Source of the DNA: a bacterium
GTDB lineage: Bacteria > Patescibacteriota > Gracilibacteria > BD1-5 > UBA6164
NCBI GenBank assembly: GCA_024635475.1
Contig: JAGXIW010000003.1
Coordinates: forward strand, 1 to 64,000
Reading direction: 5' to 3'
DNA: 64,000 nt
Positions 54,703 through 64,000 of the stretch are shown in pieces. Below the pieces are notes generated by a model that worked only from the letters and a program-made list of their open reading frames with translations, did not search any database and was not told the DNA's origin. How positions within the stretch are numbered: position 1 is the first letter of the stretch; each line of letters begins with the position of its first letter. A program made the translations under genes and the position numbers.

Positions 54703-55097
54703 TGTGTTATTTATTAGGATTTAAAAGCTCATTGCAAAGAGGATTTTTAATTTTACTATTCTATTATTGCTCTATAAATTAAAAATTTAATTTTTAGAAT
54801 TTCATCTATTTTATAGTTATTGTATAAATCATTTGCTTTTTGCTTACAAAACCATAAAATCTTTTCACTACAAAAAATCTACATATGGAAAACATCAGCT
54901 CCAAACTAGTTGGTGTTTTTTATTTGCTAAAAATTAGTATCATATTTTATTTTAAGTAATAAATTATTTAGATTATATTTTTAATTATCATAAAGTCAAA
55001 CTTAATCTAACATTAAATGTTCGTTTTTATAAAATCATTTGCTTTTGTGATTTTTTTCACTAAGATATAAGCACTTTTAATAATTAATATTAATTAT
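54703..55097. other. Intergenic region with possible promoter and palindromes
   Basis: A gap of 395 bp between divergent genes; no gene seen. It holds a weak hairpin around ACATCAGCTCCAAACTAGTT with a T run at about 54890-54925. A GTGATTTTTTTCAC palindrome at 55047-55060 followed by a -10-like AAGATATAAG sits about 40 bp before the HTH gene start and could be its operator. Confidence 0.4.
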
Positions 55098-55910
55098 ATG
55101 AAAGAATCTAAAATAAATGACTTGTTAAAAAAACTTAGAGAAGAGTCTTGATATAGCCAAGAACAACTTGCAAGTATGCTAGACTTATCAAGATCAAGTA
55201 TTGCACATATAGAAATGTGAATTAGAAAAATTAAAGCTGAAGAATTACAAAAATACTCAGAAATATTTGATGTAAATATTGATTTTTTACTTTGAAAAAC
55301 TGATGAATCAAAAGTAAAAAAAGATTATGATAAAAAGAAATTTATAGAATTGCTTTTATATATATTAGAAAAATGTTGAGCAAAATATAATGTTTGAAAA
55401 ACAGTTTTATATAAAATTTTGTATTTTGCTGAATTTGATTTCTTTGAAAGGTATAAAAAAAATTTAAGTTGAGTAAGTTTTGTAAAACTTCCTAGATGAC
55501 CAGCTCCCTTTTGATTTGATTTTATTGTTAATGATCTGATAAAAAAACAAGAGTTAGTTAAAGTAATTGCTCCTTATTATTCAAATTATTTTCAAGAAAG
55601 ATTTATTCCAAATAGAAAAATAAATATTGATATTTTCTCTAAAGAAGAAAAAGAAGTTATTGATGATGTAATAGAAAGATATTCTGACTTTTCTGCATCT
55701 GAAATAAGTGAAAAATCTCATGAAGATTTCCCATGGAAAATAACAAAAGATATGGATGTAATAGATTATAATTTAGTAGATAATAGAAGTTACCCATATT
55801 CACCCCTTGCTAGAGAAAATAAGAAAAAAGAAGTCCAAGAGTTTGCAAAAATGACAGGCTTTTTTAATGATTTAATTAATGAACCAGATTTATATGAAGA
55901 ATACAGATAA
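55098..55910 (+). CDS. HTH-Panacea (DUF4065) antitoxin
   Basis: A 270-residue protein. Residues 1-65 form an XRE-type helix-turn-helix (KLREESGYSQEQLASMLDLS, SRSSIAHIEMGIRKI). Residues about 90-230 form the Panacea/DUF4065 antitoxin domain, recognised by NVGKTVLYKILYFAEFDFFE and FVKLPRGPAPFGFDFIVND. HTH fusions to Panacea autoregulate toxin-antitoxin operons and neutralise varied toxins. Its 3' end overlaps the downstream toxin-like gene by 17 bp. Upstream palindrome GTGATTTTTTTCAC may be its operator. Confidence 0.85.
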
Positions 55911-56235
55911 TTTTATTTTTTGAGATATAATTCTCGCAGAATATATTTTTAGTGATAATTCTAATTCAAAATTAAGACCTGTTTTAGTGTTATTTAAAGA
56001 AGCTGATGATTACACAGTTTTGAAAATTACATCTCAATGACAAAATATTGATAATTTTACTATTGTTCTAGAACCAAATAATGAAAATAAAATAAAAATC
56101 ACCTCTTATTTAAAAGTAAAAAAGATAAATTCTTTTCATGAAAAATTGTTTAAAGAGAAAAAAATCTGAAATATTTCAAATAAACAAAAAGAAATTCTAA
56201 AAAGTAAATTATCTAATTTATTTAATAACTTATAG
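55894..56235 (+). CDS. MazF/PemK-like toxin
   Basis: A 113-residue protein with FGDIILAEYIFSDNSNSKLR and RPVLVLFKEADDYTVLKITS, matching the PemK/MazF/CcdB fold of mRNA interferases. The GD-I-I-L at the start and R-P-V-L core are family features. The start overlaps the antitoxin gene by 17 bp, giving translational coupling. PanA-type antitoxins are known to pair with many toxin folds, so the pairing is likely. Activity is inferred from fold and position. Confidence 0.78.
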
Positions 56236-56264
56236 TCTTTTATTTGCAAATCTATACTTTTATC

Positions 56265-56298
56265 ATAAAATACTAAAAATTAATTTTTAGTATTTTAT
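56265..56298. terminator. Terminator after the MazF-like gene
   Basis: A 34-bp perfect palindrome (ATAAAATACTAAAAATTA and its complement) with T tract, three bases before the next gene. Confidence 0.8.
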
Positions 56299-56300
56299 TT

Positions 56301-56954
56301 ATGTCAGAATTAGTTAATGTAATATCTCTTGATAATCCATATATCAGCTTTCCAATGGATAGAAAGGCTTTTTATAGTGAACAAATTGAAGAATTTCAGA
56401 AAAATTGAAAACCAACTAAAGCTGTTGAGATAGTAAATATCTTTTTATTTAACAAAGAATGACAATTAATACTTCAAAAAAGATCAAATTCAAAGACTCA
56501 TAATCCTAACTTAATAGACAAATCAATTTGATGACATATTGATTATGGTAATTCACCAAATTTTACCGTAATGCTTGAAACTGTTCAAGAATTACAAGTT
56601 CCATCAATAGTCTTAAATAATGATGATGATTTTAATAAAACTCTAAATTTATTAAAGGATTATACTGCTACAACTGCAGTAATAAAAAATTTCTGAACTC
56701 AATTGGTACATATTGACAAGATAATTGATTGAAAAAATATTGAAATATCTAATAAAACTCATTTATATATTTGAGTATATGATTGATCTATAAGAAATGT
56801 AGATAAAGAAGCTAAAGGAGTTTTATTTTATTATCTAGATGAACTTGATGATGAAATAAAAAAATTTGAAAGTACATTTACTTGAGATTTGATATATTAT
56901 ATAAAAAAATATAGAGAATATTTTGAAGATTTTGTAAATCAGATTAAAAAGTAG
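56301..56954 (+). CDS. Degenerate NUDIX protein (IPP isomerase-like)
   Basis: A 217-residue protein with a NUDIX-type beta sheet: VEIVNIFLFNKEGQLILQKR then GGHIDYGNSPNFTVMLETVQ. The box lacks several of the metal-binding glutamates (GGHIDYG-NSPNFTVMLETVQELQV vs the G-x5-E-x7-RE core), so hydrolysis is unlikely without alternative residues. The QKRS-x(n)-NPNLIDKSIGGH arrangement is typical of IDI-like NUDIX proteins. Stands alone between the toxin-antitoxin pair and the Cys-rich family. Confidence 0.6.
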
Positions 56955-56982
56955 AGAAAGTATATTAAACTTGTAAAATAAC

Positions 56983-57018
56983 AAAAAACAATTAAATTTA
57001 TATAAATTTAATTGTTTT
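56983..57018. terminator. Terminator after the NUDIX-like gene
   Basis: AAAAAACAATTAAATTTATA and its complement with a T tract; the following gene starts 8 bp later. Confidence 0.8.
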
Positions 57019-57025
57019 TTTTATT

Positions 57026-58750
57026 ATGAATAAAGAAAAAGTACCTGTGCTTCGTAGTCTTGACGAAGAAGTAGTTGAAACTAAAGTTTGTAAACATTGT
57101 TGAGTTTCTTTTGAAATCACTGATAAAGACTTAGAATTTTTAAATAAACTTTCACCAAAATTTAATGGTGAAAGTTTTCAAATTCCTCCGCCAACACTTT
57201 GTCCAGATTGTAGACAACAAAGAAGACTGAGTTTTAGAAATGAAAAAACAATAGTTTTTAGAACTTGTGATCTGACTTGAAAGAAGATTTTTTCTATGTA
57301 TTCCCCAGATAAGAAATATAAAGTATATCATTATGAAGATTGGTTTACCGACAAATGGGATGCAAAAAGCTATTGAAAAGATTTTGATTTTTCTAAAAGT
57401 TTTTTTGAACAATTTCATGAATTAGATTTAGTTGTACCAAAAATGTCACTTTCAAATTTAAATATGGAAAATAGTGATTTTGTAAGTCAAGCATGACATT
57501 GTAAAAATTGCTACTTGATTTTTAATGCTGATATGGACGAAAATTGTTATTATTGAAAAAATATATTCTTGTCTAAATATTGTGTTGATAGTTTTTGAGT
57601 TTGAGAAAGTGAACAATGTTATAATTGTATAAGATGTATACAATGTTTTGATGTAAAAAACTGAATGTATTCATATAACTGTAGAGAATGTAATTATGTA
57701 TTTTCTTGTATTTGATGTAATAATTGTACTTGATGTGTAAGTCTAAATAATTCTGAATTCAGTATATTTAATATAAAATACTCAAAAGAAGAATATTTTA
57801 AAAAATTAGAAAAATTAACAAAAGAAGATATTGAAAATTGATACCAAAATTTATTTAGAAATTTTCCAAAAAATGCACTAGTTGATGTAAAAAATTCTGA
57901 AGATATATTATGAGATCTTATTTCATGATCTAAAAATATTTATAAAAGTTTTGAAATTGCAAATTCTAGAGATGTAAGGTATTCTACAAATATTGTTAAT
58001 TCTGAAGATATATTTGATGTAAATTATTTTTGAGTATGACTAAGTAAAGCATATGAATGATCTGTTGTGTGATACTGATCAAATTTATATTTTTGTTTTG
58101 ACTGTTGGAATAATGTTGATAATCTAATATATTGTTTTTTCTGTGTAAATTGAGTTAAAAATTGTTTCTGATGTTTTTGACTTCATTCAAACGAACAGTA
58201 TTGCATCCTAAATAAACAATATACAAAAGAAGAGTATGAAGAATTGGTTCCCAAAATCATAGAATATACGAAAAAAACATGAGAGTGGTGAGAATTTTTC
58301 CCTAGTTCTATTTCTCCTTTTGGTTATAATGAAACGGTTGCAATGGAATATTTTCCGATTTCAAAAGAAAAAGCATTAAAAGAAAAATTTAATTGGTATG
58401 ATTATGAAGCCCCATTTCCAAAAGTTGATAAGATTATTCCTGCATCAAAATTACCTCTTGATATTAAATCTATCCCTGATGATATACTTAATTGGGCAAT
58501 TGAGTGCGAAATAACAAAGAAACCTTTTAAAATAATAGCTCAAGAACTTGATTTTTATAGAAAACATAATTTACCTATTCCAAGAAGACATCCTGACCAA
58601 AGGCATTTGGATAAAATGGCTCTGAGAAACCCAAGAAAGTTATTTGATAGAAAGTGTGATAAATGTTGAGTTTTAATAAAAACTACTTATAATCCTGATA
58701 AAAAAGAAATAGTTTATTGTGAAAAGTGCTATAACAAAGAAATTTATTAA
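57026..58750 (+). CDS. Cys-rich zinc-ribbon/solenoid protein, member 2 (long form)
   Basis: A 574-residue protein. N-terminal zinc-ribbon-like pair CKHC (near residue 24) and CPDC (near 65) with RRLSFRNEKTIVFRTC; then YSPDKKYKVYHYEDW and DFDFSKSFFEQF. The centre is a Cys/Tyr-rich repeat (NCYYGKNIFLSKYCVDSFG, YNCIRCIQCFDVKNG). The C-terminal block is the most conserved between paralogues: CILNKQYTKEEYEELVPKII, GEWGEFFPSSISPFGYNETV, then KCDKCG and VYCEKCYN. It shows the SKIPPHP-free pattern of a beta-helix ladder between two zinc ribbons. Upstream hairpin within codons 8-16 (see other entry). Confidence 0.75.
57050..57068 (+). repeat. Hairpin in the first codons of member 2
   Basis: CTTCG at 57050-57054 and CGAAG at 57064-57068 surround a loop. 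The matching stem in member 3 is at 58792-58814. The other paralogues lack the encoded segment (VPVLRSLDEEVVETK or similar), suggesting a small inserted element in this subgroup's 5' coding region. Confidence 0.5.
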
Positions 58751-58769
58751 TATTTATCTTAAAACACCC

Positions 58770-60494
58770 ATGCAACAAGAAAAAGTACCTGTACTTCGTG
58801 GCTTTAGCGAAGTAGTAGTAGAAACAAAAAAATGTAAATTATGTTCTGTAGATTTTGATATCACAGATAAAGACCTGGGGTTTTACGATAAAATTTCACC
58901 TATTTATAACTGAGTGAAATATAATATTCCAGTACCAACTTTATGTCCAGATTGTAGACAACAAGAAAGACTCACTTTTAGAAATGAAAGAAAACTTTAC
59001 AAAAGAAAATGTGATGCAACTGGAAAAGATATTATTTCGATGTATTCTCCGGATAAAAAATATAAAGTATATTCTCAAGAAAAATGGTGGTCTGATAGTT
59101 GGAATGCTTTAGATTACGGAAAAGAATTTGATTTTTCTAAAAACTTTTTTGAACAATTTGAAGAATTATATAAGGAAGTCCCTTTAGTTTCACTTACCAC
59201 AGATTATACTAAAGATGAAAATTCAGCTTATACAAATTTTGCTTGATCAAACAAAAATTGTTATCTTATTTTTGATTCTGATTTTAATAGAGATTGTATA
59301 AATCTTTCTTCATCTACAAAAAATGATAACTGTATAGATTGTTATTCAACACATAATTCAAATTTTTGTTATCAAACTGTTTGAGTTGAAAATTGTTATA
59401 ATTGTTTTTATCTAGTCAATTCTATAGATTGTAATGAATGTTATGAATGTGATAGTCTTATATGATGCAAAAATTGTTTTTGATGTGCAAATCTCAGTAA
59501 TGCTGAATATCAAATTTATAATAAACAATATACAAAAGAAGAATATGGGAAAGAACTTGCAAAAATTTTAGGAACTAAAAAAATAAAATTCAATAATTTT
59601 CTTGACTATCCAAAAAAATTTATGATTACAAACAGGTCAGAAAATGTTACCGGGAATTATATTTATGACTCAAAAAATATAGATAATTCTTATGAGATTT
59701 ATAATGCAGAAGACTGTAAATATTGTTTTTGAGTTCATGATATTAAATCTTCTTATGATGTTTCTGGTTTTTGAATAGCTGGGCTTGATAGAATCTATAA
59801 TTCACATGTAGTATGAATTTGAGGATATAATGTTTTCTTTTCAAATATTGTAGTACAATGAAGTAATAATATTTATTATTCAAATACAATTTATAATAAT
59901 TCATCTAATCTTTTGGGATGTGTAGGATTGGTTTCAAAACAATACTGCATCCTAAATAAACAATATACAAAAGAAGAATATGAGGAATTAGTGCCAAAAA
60001 TCATAGAACATATGAAAAAAACATGAGAATGGTGAGAATTTTTCCCAAGTTCTATTTCACCATTTTGATACAATGAAACCGTAGCAATGGAGTATTCTCC
60101 ACTTTCTAAAAATGAAGCGATAGAAAAATGATTTATTTGGTCAGATTATGAAACACCCTTTCAAAAAGTAGAAAAAGTAATTCCTGCAAATAAATTACCA
60201 GAAAATATAACTAATATTCCAGATGATATTTTGAATTGGGCAATTGAATGTGAGGTTACAAAAAAACCTTTTAGAATAATTAAACAAGAATTAGAGTTTT
60301 ATAGAAAACATAATTTACCAATTCCAAAAAGACATCATGATCAAAGACATCTTGATAGAATGGCTCTTAGAAATCCTAGAAAATTATTTGATAGAAAGTG
60401 TGATAAATGTGGAGTAGATATAAAAACAACTTATTCTCCAGATAGAAGTGAAATTGTTTATTGTGAAGAGTGTTATAATAAAGAAGTTTATTAA
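58770..60494 (+). CDS. Cys-rich zinc-ribbon/solenoid protein, member 3 (long form)
   Basis: A 574-residue protein with the same layout as member 2: CKLC and CPDC N-terminal module, QQERLTFRNERKLYKRKC, a central Cys/Asn/Tyr ladder (CYNCFYLVNSIDCNECYECD), the conserved CILNKQYTKEEYEELVPKII and GEWGEFFPSSISPFGYNETV, and a C-terminal KCDKCG / VYCEECYN pair. Located 19 bp after member 2 in the same direction, so the two are tandem duplicates. Function unknown. The N-terminal segment carries the same hairpin as member 2. Confidence 0.75.
58792..58814 (+). repeat. Hairpin in the first codons of member 3
   Basis: TACTTCG at 58792-58798 pairs with CGAAGTA at 58808-58814. It encodes part of VPVLRGFSEVV. 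Related to the hairpin at 57050. Confidence 0.5.
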
Positions 60495-60512
60495 TTTTTT
60501 ATATAAGAATAT

Positions 60513-62003
60513 ATGAGTAATCTAAAATATTGGCAAGATAAAATAAAAGAAAAAAGAAAACATACTCCATTTGCTGATTTTTTGAAAGAAATAGTTAGTT
60601 GGTCACCAATTGTTTTTTATAAAAATAATTGATTAATTTCAAAATTTCCAGAAACTGATAGAATAAAAAAAGTTATTCATCATAGTGAATTTGAAAAAAA
60701 TATAGAAAATTTAATGGAAAAATGAACACCTTATGATTTTGGAGTAGATTTTTTTGAAAACTATAAAAATTTATTATTAAAAATAGATTTATTTAATTTT
60801 ATATCTTATTGATGAAATGAAAATAGTGATTATTGAGATGTAATTTTAAATTCGAAAAATTGTTATCTAAGCTTTACTGTTATAAATGATTGCGAAAATA
60901 TTTTGTATTCTTATTCTATTAAAGATAATTCTTCAAATGTATTAAATTCAGTTTCTGTGTATCAAAATTCAGATAATATTTACTTTTGAAGATGAATTGT
61001 AGAATCGTACAAAATATATTATTCTTCATTTATAAACAATTCAAATAATATTTGGTTTTCTTCAAATCTAAATTGATGCAGTGAGTGTTTATTTTGTAAC
61101 GATTTAGATAATTGTTCATATTATATTAAAAATAAAAAATATTATAAGCAGGATTACTTAATACAAAAAGAAAAAATACTAAAAGATAAACAAAAATTTT
61201 TCTCATATTATAAAGGGGTGGATAAAGCTTGAAAAAATATTAACTCAACAAATGTAGTTGGAAGTTGATTTTTTAATTCTGAAAATGTAGAAAATGGGTA
61301 TTTTTGATATAATGTAAAAGAATGAAGAAATTTAATGTTTGTTTGATGAATTAATTGAAATCAACAAATGTATGATGTTTTTACAGGTTGATCATGAACT
61401 TCTGACAATTTATACTGAATAGTGTGAGCAAATTGAGATAACTTGTATTCTTGTATGAATATTGTTATGAGTTCAAATTTATATTATTGTTATTTTTTGG
61501 AGAATTGTTCTTTTTGTATAGGTTGTATTTGACTTCGTAATAAATCATACTGTATACTAAATAAACAATATACAAAAGAAGAATGGGAAACATTAGCAGA
61601 TAAAATATTTACTCAAATGGAAAAAAATAAAATATTATGAGATTTTTTTTCAGCAAAACTAAATCCATTTTACTTTAATGACACGATTGCAGGACTATTT
61701 TGAAATTTCAAAAAAGATGAAATAATTGCAGATTGATTTTTATGGAGAGATTGAGAAATAAAAGTAGATATTCCTGAATTAGTAGAAATTATTGATACTA
61801 AAGATTTAAATAACTATCAAGGTTATGATGTAAATTGAAATTGGCAAATTAACCCTGAAATATTAAAAAAAGTAATTAAAGATTCAAACTGAAATATATA
61901 TAAAATAATAAAAATGGAATATGATTTTTTGATGAAACATTCTCTTCCATTACCAGAAATTCACTGGTTGGATAGAATAAAATTGTGACTTATTGGTAGA
62001 TAA
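60513..62003 (+). CDS. Cys-rich solenoid protein, short form, member 4
   Basis: A 496-residue paralogue that lacks both zinc-ribbon modules. It starts with a basic helix (KYWQDKIKEKRKHTPFADFL) in place of the N-terminal CxxC module. The centre is the same repetitive Asn/Ser/Tyr-rich ladder with fewer Cys (CYLSFTVINDCENILYSYSI). It retains YCILNKQYTKEEWETL. The C-terminal CxxC pair is absent; it ends ...MEYDFLMKHSLPLPEIHWLD. Probably a partner of the long forms in one complex. It lies 18 bp after member 3. Confidence 0.72.
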
Positions 62004-62025
62004 ATAACTTATTAATAAATGAAAT

Positions 62026-63720
62026 ATGTTTGAAAATGAAAAAGTAGTAAAATCAAAATTATGCAAATATTGTAATTCAAGTTTTTTAATTACAGACAAG
62101 GACTTAGAGTTTTACGATAAAGTTTCACCAAAATTTAATGGTGAAGTTTTTCAAATCCCCCTACCAACACTTTGTCCAGATTGTAGAGAACAAAGAAGAC
62201 TTAGTTTTAGAAATGAAAGAAAACTTTACAAAAGAAAATGTGATGCAACTGGGAAAGAAATAGTTTCAATATATTCGCCCGATAAACCTTATAAAGTATA
62301 TAATCAAGACTTCTGGTGGAGTGAAAAATGCGATACTATGGATTATGGAAGGAGTTTTGATTTCTCTAAAAGTTTTTTTGAACAATTTGGAGAGCTTTTA
62401 AGAGATGTACCAAAACAAAATTTAATATGAGCAAATAATCAAAATTCAGCTTATTGTAATCTAACAGCAGACAATAAAAATTGTTATCTAATATTTGAAA
62501 GTTCAAATAATGAGGATTGTCTTTTCTGACATTGGTTACAAAAATGTAATCATTGCACTGATTGTAATTTTATGCATCAATGTGAATTATGTTATGAATC
62601 TTTGGATTGTTATGATTGTTTTAATTCAAAATATTTATTTTCATGTAAAAATTGTTCTGATTCATATTTTTTAGAAGATTGTATTTGATGTAAAAATTGT
62701 TTTTGATGTGTAAATTTACTAAACAAAGAATTTTATATATTCAATAAACAGTATTCGCAAAAAGAATATTTTGAAAAAATTGATAAATATATTGTAAATA
62801 ATGATTTTAAACAAGAATTTTTAAAAATATCACAAAGTTATCCTAAAAAATATTTAAGAATTTTAAATTCAATTAATTGTTTATGAAATCAAATTGAAGA
62901 TTCAAAAAATTGTATTTACTGTAATCATGCTCATGATGCTGAAGATTGTAAATACTCTGAACATGTTTGGAGAAATGCAAAAGATTGTATGGATGTTAGC
63001 ACTGCTTGAAGAGATGCTGAATATATATTTGAATGAATAAATTGTTGAATTTGAGTTTATAATTTTAAATATTGTGTTCAGTGTTGGACTGGATCAGACT
63101 TAATTTATTGTATGTTTGGTAGTAATATACATAATAGCTTTTGATGTGTATGACTTGTAAATAAATCCTATTGTATACTAAACAAAGAGTATTCTAAAGA
63201 AGAATACGAAGAACTGGTTCCAAAAATACTAGAACATATGAAGAAAACCGGAGAGTGGTGAGAGTTTTTTCCTAGTTCTATTTCACCATTTTGATACAAT
63301 GAAACAGTAGCAATAGAGTATTTTCCACTTGTAAAAGAAGAAGCAATAAAAAAATGATTCAACTGGTCTACTTATGAAGCCCCATTTCCAAAAGTAGATA
63401 AAATAATTCCTGCATCAAAACTTCCAGGTGATATAACAAAAATACCTGATGATATACTAAATCGGGCTATTGAGTGTGAAATTACAAAAAAACCATTTAA
63501 AATAATATCCCAAGAACTTGATTTTTATAGAAAATACAATTTACCTATTCCAAAAAGACATCCTGATCAAAGACACTTAGATAGAATGGCTCTTAGAAAT
63601 CCTAGAAAATTATTTGATAGAAAGTGTGATAAATGTTGAATTCAAATAAAAACTACTTATTCATCAGATAAACCTGAAATAGTTTATTGTGAAGAGTGTT
63701 ATAATAAAGAGGTTTATTAA
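62026..63720 (+). CDS. Cys-rich zinc-ribbon/solenoid protein, member 5 (long form)
   Basis: A 564-residue long-form protein. It has the CKYC and CPDC modules, YSPDKPYKVYNQDFWW and a particularly Cys-dense ladder (CNHCTDCNFMHQCELCYESL). The standard CILNKEYSKEEYEELVPKIL, GEWGEFFPSSISPFGYNETV and C-terminal KCDKCG, VYCEECYNKEVY follow. The start avoids the longer N-terminal segment of members 2 and 3. It is 22 bp after the short form. Confidence 0.75.
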
Positions 63721-63734
63721 TTTTTTATTAAAAT

Positions 63735-64000
63735 ATGTCAAATCTAGAAAAATGGGAAAATATAATTAAAGAAAAAAGAAAACAAACTAATTTTAAAGAT
63801 TATTTGAAAGAAATAGTTAGTTGGTATCCTTTTGCTTTTTATAAAAAATGAAGTTTAATAACTAATTTTCCATATTCTAATAGAATTAATGAGAAAATTA
63901 TAACACCTATTGAATTTGATGATAATAGAGATAATTTATTAAACAAATGATTAAATTATGATTTGAATAAATCGTTCTTTTTAAATTTTCAAAAATTATT
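63735..64000 (+). CDS. Cys-rich solenoid protein, short form, member 6 (truncated by window)
   Basis: The first 88 residues of another short form: MSNLEKWENIIKEKRKQTNF and DYLKEIVSWYPFAFYKKGSL align with member 4 (MSNLKYWQDKIKEKRKHTPF; DFLKEIVSWSPIVFYKNNG). The rest lies outside the window. The order long-short-long-short at the right edge therefore continues. Confidence 0.7.

Noticed and set aside
60513-62003. Short-form gene considered a truncated pseudogene
   Set aside because: Its frame is intact, its ends are distinct from the long forms and another short form (63735) has the same N-terminus, so it is a real subtype.

Overview
The window reads coherently only if UGA is translated as glycine (genetic code 25). 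TGA triplets fall at invariant glycines throughout: the Walker A of the ComM-like ATPase, ribosomal proteins S12, L27 and S11, the RuvC and MiaA active sites, and the peptide deformylase EGCLS motif. Real stops are TAA and TAG only. This code, the very low GC content and the candidate-phyla-radiation style gene set point to a Gracilibacteria (BD1-5) or Absconditabacteria (SR1) genome; I cannot choose between them. The supplied ORF track breaks most genes at UGA, so genes were rebuilt by reading through TGA. No tRNA, rRNA or CRISPR array was recognised.

Layout. 1-7.1 kb (+): end of a coiled-coil protein with heptapeptide repeats, a hicB-hicA toxin-antitoxin pair, a NUDIX hydrolase, a decayed 2H phosphoesterase, then a three-gene block ending in an 857-residue fusion of a threonine-dehydratase-like enzyme with a Cys/Met-metabolism PLP enzyme. 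7.1-14.7 kb: dcd, comM, a HAD phosphatase, an RluA-type pseudouridine synthase, def and clpB. 14.8-21.8 kb (-): a 2H phosphoesterase, aminotransferase, nucleotidyltransferase fusion and methyltransferase block, then ridA, ilvA and a membrane protein. 21.9-31.7 kb: pilin-like proteins, miaA, ruvC, a sugar nucleotidyltransferase, an M23 peptidase, ung, prs and a MazG-APRT fusion. 31.9-34.3 kb (+): TrmB-like regulator, WecG/TagA glycosyltransferase, type IV pilin. 34.3-40.05 kb (-): infA-rpmJ-rpsM-rpsK-rpsD-rpoA-rplQ-rplM-rpsI-rpsL-rpsG-rpmA. 40.2-46.35 kb (-): a MoxR/DUF58 operon and a secreted beta-propeller protein. 46.4-48.5 kb: membrane protein, a squalene/phytoene-synthase-like protein and an iron superoxide dismutase.

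48.6-64 kb is accessory. It holds a HerA/VirD4-like ATPase, a PLD-like protein, a Panacea/MazF-like toxin-antitoxin pair, a degenerate NUDIX protein, and six genes of a cysteine-rich family. Long members have zinc-ribbon-like motifs at both ends. Short members lack them, and long and short forms alternate at the right edge of the window.

Functional links: IlvA releases reactive enamines that RidA removes. Aps-like purine salvage is suggested by the adjacent MazG-APRT fusion and PRPP synthetase. The MoxR ATPase, DUF58 protein and small TM protein resemble known MoxR/vWA chaperone-type operons. Short palindromic elements bounded by TGTCAT/ATGACA are scattered between genes. One sits in frame inside a zinc-ribbon gene, and a different GC-rich palindrome sits in frame inside clpB.
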